Below, one piece after another: positions 40,301 to 52,300 of a DNA stretch of 64,000 nucleotides. Numbering within the stretch: the stretch's first letter is position 1; every line of letters starts with the position of its first letter. The notes under the pieces were generated by a model. It saw nothing but the letters and a program-made list of their open reading frames with translations. It had not been told where the DNA came from and did not search any database. The DNA is from Notospermus geniculatus. Its lineage: Eukaryota > Nemertea > Pilidiophora > Heteronemertea > Lineidae. A program made the position numbers and the translations under genes. The stretch covers positions 52,562-116,561 of the forward strand of contig NMRB01002259.1 of the NCBI GenBank assembly GCA_002633025.1. Direction: 5' to 3'.

Positions 40301-43300
40301 GAACCAAAATGTGTTGGTAGTGTAAGCATCCAGGTATCTTCAGTTTGCCGTAACCATCTCAAGGAATTTTCAAGTTGTGAGTTATGCCAGTCGTCAAGTT
40401 CAGTTGTGATTATTTCACACCAGGGGTGGGCATCGCGCGGGTATTTACAATAATTGCCTTCACTGTAGGCCTTGTCCTTCTCTGATGGGACGTTCAGGCT
40501 TTTGGTTGTGTAAAGTGGTGTTGTTTGCAAACGTCTGTGAGTTACAGTGGGTTACAGGTTGTAACTCCTCCACCCCCAGATTCCAGCAGACGGCATCTTC
40601 TGTCAAAGTTTTCTTACATCCTATGGTACTGATTGAAAAACATTTGAAGAAAGGTTGTTCCTATCAACCATCTGAAGAATGTTTCTTCAAATTCTTTCCA
40701 TTTTACTTCTAAGGCTTAATACAAGACTTCAGCAGACGATATATCTGCTCAAAATTTGGGGCTGACGAGTTAAAAAACTGTTGAGATAAATGGCTCAAAT
40801 TGACTGAATGAAAATCGATGGGTGTCGTTAAGCTGTCGGGTATTATCGTAAATATTGATGGTTTATTCCGTACCATTCCCATCCCAGAAGTCGTAACGGA
40901 GGCAACGTGTCATGAATTTCAATGTTGCAAATCCTGCGGTGTGATTTCGTCAGTTGAGGATCGGCATTAATGGTGTTTTAACCTTTGCGTATCCTTGGTA
41001 ACGGTTGCCGTGGATTCTATTCAAATTCCCCTCATCCTGACTTTATTGATGAGGAACGGTTGTTTTCGTTGGGAGATTAGCAGTGTTTTTGCTTCTTTGT
41101 CGCATTTAGCAGACGGCATCTTCTGCTCTCTGTTGCATGATTACATTAATCCTTAGGAAGAATAATTTGATCAAATATTCTTCGTATGTTACAATGGAAC
41201 AATTCCTGTTCAATTTTGTGCTTTGAAGTCATAGTGATGTAGGCCTACATCAGATGGAGCCTATCACCTCTGACGTCATAGGTTCACCATTCCCAAAATG
41301 AAACATCACAAAACATAGCGTTTTTGCACCATTTCTGAGAGTCGATACAGCACAATACATTGCAAATGAGATTTCTCCTGAATTCATCGCCATTAATCAA
41401 AGGGGATTGTGGGTAATGCGAGGTGTTAGTAACATGTGGTGATAGATGCAAAGGGGGTTTAGAGGATTTCCGCACAAGTAGAGACTGTTTAGAACCTGAA
41501 TACCTTTGAGACCGTGTCTGACTTGTTGATGTCGCAAAGGTTGGCGTGCACTTCTGAAATAAGGTGTAAAAGTTCTGAATGTATTTGGTGATGTCCTGCT
41601 GTCCTCGACCATCCCAAGATCCATCACCCAAACTTTAAAGGAGCACGGTATGGGATCTTTTTCTGGTATTTTCACTGCCAACGTAGAGGGAGCCACCTAG
41701 CGCCAGTAATACCAACTACAATAAAAACGTTACAAAATAAACATAGTACATTGGATCCATTCGCCAACAACATAGTTTAGTCCGTGGAGTTGGAGAGTGG
41801 TGCACAGGGCGTTGGCGGCGCCGGGTCCTTGGGGTTGGAGAGTGGTGCACAGGGCGTTGGCGGCGCCGGGTCCTTGGGGTTGGAGAGTGGTGCACAGGGC
41901 GATGGCGGCGCCCAGTCCTTGGGGTTGGAGAGTGGTGCACAGGGCGATGGCGGCGCCCGGTCCATGGGGTTGGAGAGTGGTGCACAGAGTGATGGTGGCA
42001 CCGGCTTTTGAGAAAAAGTGGCAATACCGGGCTTCTTTAACTCTGATGAAACAAAGTGAACTTTAATTAACTAATGACGTGATTATTTCAGTCCTCATCC
42101 AATAAACTCTGGATTCTAATTCACTGATTAAGGAATCTTACCAAATGAAATAGGATTATTTTTCGCCTGATCAGTTGATTTAGGAAGTGCTGTTCACTGG
42201 GTGCAAATTGACACTCCATGAGTCTGATTGGTTTTCCGTTATTTACACAGCCAAATTGGATAGAAATAATGAGTTACATGTTGACACGTCGCGTCACGAT
42301 GTCCTTGATGCAGTGCAACAGGGACAGAACGTCAAATAAAGAGCTGCTACCGCTCACCGCCTCCAAGTGGCACCAGTTGCATGTTATTGAAACGAACATA
42401 ATCAAGTTAACGTCCAAGCGAGGAATAATTAATAGAATTGGACACGAGAGAGATTTTAAATTGCTAATTTAAATTATGAAACGAGTGTAATGTGATTTGG
42501 TTTCATTTAGAAGCTGATGTGTTGTTAGGCGGTGATGAACCTGCTGGTGGTGTGTGGTGTAGTGCTACTGCTGTCGGCTTCTTTATCAGGAGGTTCTGGG
42601 TCTGAACTCTGACATCACCCCAAGTCTTACCAGAAAACTTTCTGGGGAACTCCGGGAGCAGCTCATTCAGCACATCACTTGATCCTTTCAGACCAGTTGA
42701 GCATGCAAAGTGACAACTCCGCCGGGAATGGAACCCTAGCCCCCTGCGTCAATAGGTGTCACTAGTGTTTAAAACTATTGAAATGAAAGTGACATCCTGG
42801 TCCTGATCAATTTCCCCACAAAAGGCATCCATTGTATAGAACCTTATTGCGGTGTGCTGTCATCTGTCATCGCTATCATCCCCATTGAACCTGTGATCTT
42901 TTGCTTTTGAGTCCATCGCTCAGCCACCACACCACCGCACTCTGTTATCCGCTCTGGGTGAACCCATATGGCCATGTATTGGCTAATGGTCGTCGTGTTA
43001 GCGTTGGATTGCAGTTAGATTGCTATTGGTCAGGAGAGTGGATTACAATTTTGATTATTTATGGTCCCATACGATCTGACAATAGCGTCCAGCAATTTTC
43101 CACATATTGATTCCCGGCGTACCCCATTATTTCGAGTAGAAGGCGAAATCTTCCCCTTGCGTAAACTACATGTGGAACGTATGTAAATGATTCAATGTGT
43201 TTTCCTATTTATCAGAATTTCTGTCAACTCCATCATGAAAATCAAATAAAAATTTTTTTGTTCAGTTTCCATTGGTTGGTCTTGGTGGCGTGACTTGTCG

Positions 43301-46300
43301 CCTGTCTCCACGGACATTTCATCACTGGGTGGAGTCACGGACTGATGACAGAGTTATACGTCCCTTGTCAATTTAAAATGCCAAATTGGTGCCTGGTACG
43401 TCGTCGGTGAGGCAAGTGCCACTTGGATGAGTTGCATGGTCCATTATGATTGGTCGCTCCTCCTGATGGCTCCCCTGCCACCCACGTTTTGACAGATGAT
43501 TGTGACAGTCCACAGCAGATATCACTAGATGTAATTCCATCGTATATGCTTGGCATTGTCCATTTCACCAAGTTCCATTGTAGCCCCAAGTTCATTCTGC
43601 CATTCGCTGCCCGTTACGTTGAAATCCTACATCCCATTTCGATTTCAACCTCAGCACTTCTGGGATCTCTACTAGAAAGTGCCTAAGGAAGACCCCGGTT
43701 GGGGTAAAAAAATAGCGAAATTCGGAGACGACTTTACTTGTACTATCAGATGTCTGGCATTTTATTGCTCAGTTTTCTACGGTAAGTCCGTATTTGTCAT
43801 TTTTCCCTCCCCTTCTCGTGAAGAGATTGTCAATTTCAACATCATTTGACCTTTGAACTTTCACCTTAACATTTGATGCATCAAGGCAGAACGTCGACCT
43901 TTCTTCATGGTTCTTTCTTTATTTTGACCTTTGTAGGTTGTTTTCCTTGATTTCTTATTCTATTAATCCTTCCAACAACAACACAAACAATAACACTAAC
44001 AATAACACCAACAATAACACTGTATTCTACGCCATATTCTTCTACAAATACAAAGAGTGCAAAAACCGACCACGGAATCCTTGTGCAGTTCACCAAAGGA
44101 TCTTCTATTTGCCATTTGGAAGGAAATACAGTAGAACCTCGCTATTGCGGACACCCTTGGGACTGAGCTCAGCTGTCCGTAATAGTGAGGTGTCCGCAAT
44201 ATTGAAACTCCATCAATAACGGACACCAGGTGGCTCTGTAGTACGTCAATGGTATTCATTCCCTTGAGGGCTCATTCTACCGTATTTGAAGGGAAAGAGT
44301 GAACTCAAATCAGGAATGATTTCATTTGATGTAAATTGTTGATTAGAAAACTATATCTTGAACTATTTGCTATTAGGCCTACAATTCACAAATATTTTCA
44401 ACAGCACAACATTGAACAATCTTTGAAAACAAGAATCAGGCAGCTTGTTAAGACCACAGTAGCTATGCATTACTAAGTGGAGAGTGGACTGTGTTTCCAT
44501 TACATTCTTCATTACACTCATTTATTTAGAAAAGAAAGAGTCCAAAGTTGACTGCCCAGCATTAGCCTAGTTTTCCATGCAGAATCACCAACAACAAACT
44601 GAGACAAGCGAGTCCAAACAGAACCGTTGTCCCACCAAACTAAAGAATTCAGTCATTCAGTGTGTTCAGGTGTTAATTTAAGTGATTAGTACATGTATGA
44701 TCATAAACAATCAATGCACATGTAATTAGCACCCCCTGTTTGGTCATTTAATCACCCACCACTGACCACGTTGTGAATGAAAACTTTGAAAATGGCTTCA
44801 AATTTTCACCTGCTGTCCGTAATAGTGAGGTTATGGGACCCAATTTTCCAGAAATCAACTGTCCGTTGTCCTGAATAGTGAGGTGTCCGCAATATTGAGT
44901 TAAATTTATATTGAAAATGGCTTGGGAAAATTCGGGACTGGACAGATCTGTCCGTAATCTTGAGGTGTCCGTTGTATCGAGGTGTCCGTTAGGTGAGGTT
45001 CTACTGTAGTGTTCTTGATGACACGACCCAAAATAGCAATAAACTTGTGTGATATTTTAAGCTGCTTTGAGAAACGTTGGTTTATGTGGTGGGATAAACA
45101 GTTTTCTCGTGTCTAAAAAGCCGAGGTGTTTCTAAGCTGATCTTCAAAATGTCATGCGTTGTTGCTTTCTTGGTGATTATAACTATCGTTTGAAATGTCA
45201 GGTTCGGCGTGGTAGACCTCAGCTGACAAATATTTTGGAAACAGCTAAAGAAGGAATCTTGCTCTTTTGACAGTTCACGCTTATGAAGGATACTCGACCT
45301 CCCCCGGGCGACTTGATGTCAAAACTTGGTTGACCGTGTCCACCCAAGGGCAACCTGCTTGATTTGTCTTTGAGGTCAGCTATCTTTGACAGGGCATTCT
45401 GCTCTTTATATTCTGTCCTCCAATGATAAAAGCCATTATCTGCACAGTGAGAAGTGGGAGTATTGACCATTAAAGTAATGGCTTTACTCTACAGTGCTGC
45501 ATACTAATGTACATGAAATGGCTGTTACATCAGTCCAACATGTTCCCTCTGATCTTTTACAATTGAAAGGACTGTGTTGTATGTAATCCACATTTGTGTT
45601 TTTTGTCAAAGCCTCACATCAAATAACTGCTTAGAAGCAGGGGAAGTTACTCCTCACAACCTGATCTTTCTGACTCGAGAATTAATTCCAAAATATCTAC
45701 CAACGGATCAAAAATTTATGACGCCATGGTAACAGTATATGGAAGGATCCGTTGCTGAGGATGTGCAGTCGCTGTACGAATAGTGGTGGATGTATTCATG
45801 TGCTTGTCGTGGGTGTACACTGCTTCACTGCGTTGCCAAGCCGACTGAATTTCTCATGATATACAGAGCGTCTCAAAATTTTGACTTGTGTTGGCAACTT
45901 CTGCATATTACGCTTCATCGGCAAACCTGACTGTTATCTCCTGAGCTGCTTTTTTCGTCCTGATGCACTTTAAGAATCCGACTCGTGTTTTGTAAACGGA
46001 GATTTTTTGGCAGACGCCTGTGAAGGATGTAGGGCAGTCTGCTAACAACAATACTTTATTTCAGGTCTTGTGTACTTTCATAGCTGTCATGGCTGTAGTT
46101 CAAAAAGCTAGGATAGTTTGTCAAGGAAATTAGTGGCTGCTGATGGGCTGAACCGAGGACTTCTTCTGCAGTGAACTTACACTGAACCTCTAGGCCATTG
46201 AGGCTTTATATCTTCAGGTTCCAGAGGCAAATTTTTCCCTCACAGGAAAGATGGAGAAAAATACACACTGGTTTCATTCACCAAGTCTAATGTTTGTTTC

Positions 46301-49300
46301 CTCTCCGTACTTGTAGGGAGCCACGGAAGATAGTGCTGAAGAAGGCGTCAACAGGTCTTGGGTTCAACATCGTCGGAGGTGAAGATGGCGAGGGGATCTT
46401 TGTGTCTTTCATACTAGCAGGAGGCCCGGCTGACCTGAGTGGGGAACTCCATCGAGGAGATCAGTTATTGACGGTAAGTGCTGACCTCAAAATCATAGGC
46501 CCGTATTCTAGAAGCCTCCTGAACTCTAAGGTCCACTTTAAGCTTTTGTATTCTGCCCTGCTAACAATAGATAAAGGTAAGCTTGAGATGTAAGGGCGCT
46601 TCTGGAATACGTCCCTCAGGAAGAGATCAGGAGCTTGTTGAACAACTAAGTACGAATTGATGTGGAATGAGGTTGTTCCAGTGGATCAGCTTCCCTCGTT
46701 TTGAATTCAGAATGACAGACACCTTCGTTTGCCATTTGAAAGCAGATGCAGTGATTACTACTGGAAATCTCTTTTCGTTTCAAAGTTAACTTAGAAATAA
46801 AACTGTAAAACATAAAATCGTGTGAAGGGTTAACTAGTGTAGTGTAGCTTTCTTCATACCTGGTGTGGGGGTCTGTACCAACACCTGAAGATTCCAGCAT
46901 TGCTGCTTCAGTGTCAATTTCAAATCATAGCTGGGAGTCTGGCCTCCCATCAGTGCTGCATCAGCAAAAGATTCTCAATGCCTCGTCAGTGCTAATATCT
47001 TAAGAGAAACTCACTGGGGTCTCTACCTGAGTTCTTGACCTCAGCCGTGTGGGCAACTTTTTTTTACTTGAAAAAATGAGAAGTTTGTGATTCAGGGCCT
47101 GTATATCGTCACTGGGGCTGATCATGCGATTGATTCAACATTTTGACTTTGTTCTCATTCAGGTGAATGGTGTGGACTTACGGGAAGCGACCCACGAGGA
47201 AGCCGCTGCGGCCCTGAAGGGGGCGCCAGACGCCGTTGAGATTGTCACACAATACAAGCCAGAAGGTACGTCACATGATCAGTCAGGCGCGGATCCAAGG
47301 GGGGCTCACGGGGGCGCGCCCCCTTTTGGCCAACAAATCTGTAAAATTGACCGTGCAATTCTGGAATTTGGAGCAAATCATTGAAGTTCACCGCAGATTT
47401 CAATGTTCCTAGCACAGTGCGTCCCGTCTTTCCCAAAATCCTGGATCCGCCCCTGTCAGTAATGTCTGGCAGTGGTAAAACGCAGAATTCATCAAGATGA
47501 CGACTTCAACAAGATTCTCCTCCATTTCAGAGTATAATCGGTTTGAAGCAAAGATCCATGACCTCAGGGAGCAGATGTTGAATACAAGTACTGGGTCGTT
47601 ACGGACCACACAGAAAAAGACGCTATTCGTCAGGTCAGAACACTTTCAGATTGTCGTTTTTTTGGCTTCATGATTCGTTTTAAGAGTGGTTGAATTTCTT
47701 GCGGATTGTTGGTATCTCATGTTTCCGTGTTACTCTTCAGAGCGTTATTCGACTATGACCCAACGAAAGATAGCGGTTTACCNNNNNNNNNNNNNNNNNN
47801 NNNNNNNNNNNNNNNNGTTGGCTCTCTATGGGCAGTTCACCCATAGAAAGCTATGGGTGGTTGTTTGTTTCATTGGTCTCAGCGTAGTTGCATGGAAACC
47901 AGTTTGCCTTTCTATGGGTGACTCATCCATAGAAAGCTATGGGTGACTATCCATAGAAAGCTATGGGTGGTCATCTGTCTCATTGGTTTCAGCGTAGTCG
48001 CAAGGAAACCAGTTTGCATTTCTATGGGTGGCTCATCCATAGAAAGCTATGGGCTACTCATCCATAGAAACATGGGTGACTCATCCATAGAAAGCTATGG
48101 GCAACGCCTCCATAGAAGGCTATGGGTGACTCATCCATAGAAAGCTATGGGTGATCGTCTGTGTCATTGGTTGCGGTATAAGTCGTTAGGAAACTGACAA
48201 TGATGAATTGCCATTGAGAGCCAACTAGTGCAAGAAAACCCACACGTGGAACAGCACCTTTAGTTTCTATCAATATTGACCAGGGAATAAATGAATGCAG
48301 ATATTCCAAACCATCTCGACATATAAACTCTTGCTGAGTGTTTCCACCGTTGAATGATTTATTTTTTGCATGCTACATCAGGATAATGATACCTCGGAGG
48401 TAAAATTCATCAAATTATCTCGCTTCTGCATCGCCTTTATTTTGCTCCACAGAAGTAACAATGTCATGTGACTTACATTCATCCCAAGGTTCACTATCTC
48501 TGAAGACCCCCAGGAATTAACTACCCCCCCCCCAAAAATGGTCTTATTCAAATCCTGGATATCATTTCCTGCGATTTGCATTCATTTGCATAATGCGTCG
48601 ACCACCCGCTGAGCTGTAGCGCCACCTGTGTGGGAAATTGAAAATGAAAGTTACTGTTCTTCATGAGTTTCTTAATCTGTCTGCAGGAAGAACGAATCTT
48701 ATTCCCATCATTCAGTGGGAATAAAACGATAGCCCAAAAATGGTCCGTTCCCGTGCCACCAGGTGGCGCTAATGGTCAATCGGGGAAACAGAGCATTTTA
48801 GGAGTAGAGCGTTTTCTTTCTGGTGAAAGAAAAAAATAACTAAATTATTTCTTGTTTTCAATCACTTCTGTTGATTTTTGCTCCCTTCAAAATTTGGTCG
48901 TGGGAAAACTAAGCATATTGAACCAGTTAAGTTGCATATTGGTGGGAAAAATCTTGACATCTTCGGTTCTTGGTACTCACATGGACATGACACACTCTTG
49001 AACTCTCTCCCACATGCTAAAATTTCACAACTGGCCTGACCAGTTCAAAGTCATGGAGTCGCTTTATGTATTAGGAAAACTTCACGATTCTTTCAGTTTT
49101 TACAACAGAACAAAATGGCCGTCCGTTCTAACACAGTACCGTGGCATGAATTGAAACTTCAAACTGCATGATTTTTCAGTGATTTTAACAGCACTTAGAA
49201 ATTTTTTATCAGATCTGTATGTTGTTGTCGAATTTATTAAATGCACTAACAGCATACCACCTACTCTCTTCCAGTGCCTCATGTCTAAATTGGGAGTAGG

Positions 49301-52300
49301 CCGTGTCAACATTTATACAGCCTGTACTACAACTAAAGTACCTTGATTCATCTAACCCTTTCACACCCGAGATGCATTCTATTAAATTTGAAAATTAGAA
49401 AAAAAGTCTGACAAGTACTGAAACCCTGTCAATTCGTTGGAAAGCTCTCATTGAGTTCTTGGATAAGCGACATTGATGGGAAACTTAACAGCCATTAGAG
49501 GTCACCACTGGTTAGCAGTCCGAGAAGGTCACGAAATTTGATGTCATAGAGAAGAACCGCACAAACTGTTATCCATAATGACATGAGGCCGTGGCCTGCG
49601 TCTGTGATGCAAATTTGTGATGTTCTATGGCTAACTGGTGGTGGCCTCTGATGGCAGGAAAGTTTAACATTGAGAGGTCAAATTGAATACCAACAGCGAC
49701 ATTTGTACTGAACATTAGTGTCCTTAATAGAGAGGTGTCTTCTTGACAGAGATGTCCACCAAGAGAGGTTCCAGTGTATGTCTCTATACAGGCTGTGAGG
49801 TCATATCTACATGATAACTTCGGATGTTGTCCCCCGCTCCAATTTAGACACGAGGTTCATCAAAGTCTTCACCATCTTTGGTCAAAGTTAGACTAGGCGT
49901 TCCTATGTCCCTGTCAAATCTTCATCATGCACTTTAGGCCATCTCCACTGTTCGTTTCAGTTTCCCACCATCAGAGCTTCCGACCTTCACAATCTGAAAG
50001 GTCAACCACAGTGTTGCACGACTTTTGGTTCCAATATGGTACAAAATTTGGAGTAAACTTGAAATATTCCACTTTCGTCCTCATATTTCGGAAATGATGA
50101 TGTAACTATTTGTTTAGTACGGACTGTCAGAGCGGCATAACGGAAACATCAGCACCTGTCACCACTGAGGTTCTGGGTTCGATCCCTCGTCAGACCCGTT
50201 CCATATCATTCATACTCTACCCACATCATACCTTTTGCCTCTATTCCCATTTGGGCCAGGGAAAGTTCCTCGAACCGGCTTTACATTTCGACTTCGGTTT
50301 TGAAGGTTAGGGAGCTCTGATCTCTGCATGATCCAAACTAGACCTTAATTATTCGTAAACTCCACAAAATGATTAATATTCACGATCAACTGTTTCCAGG
50401 CAGCAGCCAATGACCGCAAGAAAAAGAACTTCTCATTTTCACGGAAATTCCCGTTTATGAAGAGCAAGGACCAGAGTGGTAGCGAAGTGGATGTCAGCGC
50501 TGATGAAAGTAAGTGTAATACCACCTGGTGGCAGGGAGTGGAAGTAATGCATCGTCGGGATAAATCTGGCTTGGCCCTAACAATATTCCACCATTTCATC
50601 CCATCATTTTCGAAGCCCTGCCTCACCAGGGGTAGTATCAATAAAAGCCGGTAAATGCTTTTACTTCCGTTGTACAGTGCATTGGAGTGTTGTGTACAAA
50701 ACTACAGTAAAAGCATTTACTGGACTTCATTGTACTACCCCAGCTTATATCCACCTTGTTCTTTTCCATCATCCATTGCCTTACTTCACCATCAGTTTCT
50801 ACAAATAGTCTAGTAAATGCTTTTACTTCAGTTTGTACAGCAACCACTTGTACATTAGTACAGCAGAAATATAGCAAAAGCATTTACTACTTAGTATTTC
50901 CTCACCCATTGCCTGCACTTCATATCCCTTACTCTTTAATTCTAGCTGGTCAGGACCCTGGTGCGTATCCCTAAACAATTTTTTATACTTTTTCGAATTT
51001 TTTTGCGGGGTTTTCCTTCGTACAGTACCGTAATACTAACCTGAAAAGAGATGTTGTCTTCACAAAGCACTCGTGATTATGATATACGGGGTTGAAGTGT
51101 ACCATTGTGACCACTTGACACAGTCATAGAACTGTAATGCAGGCGTTTTCAAACAACTCAACCACTCATAGGATATTTTGGGGTACTGTACATCGATACC
51201 AGTATGGAAAGAGGAGGTCAAACCTTAACACATGTTCAAATCACTGCCGTTCTAAGATGCTGCAGGCAACCGCATAACCCTTGAGAAAGGAGACTTCTAT
51301 TTTGTTGAATCGTATGTCATATGGTGCTGCTCAACGTGAGAAATTTCTTGTGCAAGTTAGCTCTCAATGGGCAATTCACCACTGTTGGTTTCCTGACGAC
51401 TTTGGCCGAGACAGTGACGCAGACGACTGCCAATGGTTGAATTGCCCATCGAGAGCCAACTCATGAGAAAACTCTCACATGGGTATCGCGCCTTTAGAAC
51501 AGTTTTGCATGACTTGTTGTGAATCATCTGTTGAGAAATGTTATAACACCAGTGCTGCCCTCCTACTTCTGCCTTGTAAGCCATTAAATAAAACTTCAAA
51601 AGCGTGATTGACAAATCACTCTGACGTAACTTTGTTAGGCCTTCTGAATGAGAGATGTCCTACATGCTGGGGGAGGGTCTACTCAGGGAGGTTTATGTGT
51701 GTGTTCGTTGGATTTAAACGTTGGGTATTCGTAATTTTTTCTTTCTTGTTAATTTCATATGAACAGGACACACAACAGGTTGGTGAAATGTACTTCAACC
51801 ATTAGTGTGGCATGTCAATTTGTTTGTGCTGTGTGTCGAGGAAAATGGAAATCTGTTTTTGATGTGACCCACTCTCTGGTGATGTTTCTAGATGTACCAG
51901 CTTTGCCCTCTGGTTGTAAAAGGTAGTGGGAGTGTGCTTGATTGAAGTAGTACCAATACTCTACACTACAGTGTACTTGGTTGTACTCAGTAGAGCTGTT
52001 CCATCAATTGACGTCTTCCCACTGGTCTCAAGTGGAGAAAATCCTTTTACCATAGTATGGATGAGTTTTGCTAGCAGCCGTCTTGCCAAAATTAGGTCAT
52101 CGTCATGGTGATTTCCCCTTGGGTGATTGACATAGATGAGAGTTTTCCGGGAATTCCCGGATTTCCGGGAGTGGGCACTACCAAATAAATATGGCTTTTT
52201 CGATTTGGCTTCGTTCCGGCACCTGTGCTGTTCCCGGTCCCGGTTTTAGATCCAGCCATCAACAATCCTAGATTGGTTCCGTGATCTACCGCTAGGATTT

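Larger units (their letters stand above)
14047..46316 (+). other. 32-kb intron between PDZ2 linker and PDZ3
   Basis: This intron follows the phase-2 donor of 14046. It holds the alternative first exon at 24882, two weaker candidates (15662, 33862), a 386-N gap, and many inverted-repeat elements and minisatellites, listed separately. Stretches not listed separately (for example 18000-19300, 20800-23800, 30300-32000, 36200-38500, 45010-46300) contain only short frames. I recognised nothing else in them. Confidence 0.8.

Noticed and set aside
41716-42066. Several open frames with 15-residue Gly- or Pro-rich repeats
   Set aside because: The 45-bp unit is a multiple of three, so several frames on both strands stay open. 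No start or splice context supports coding.
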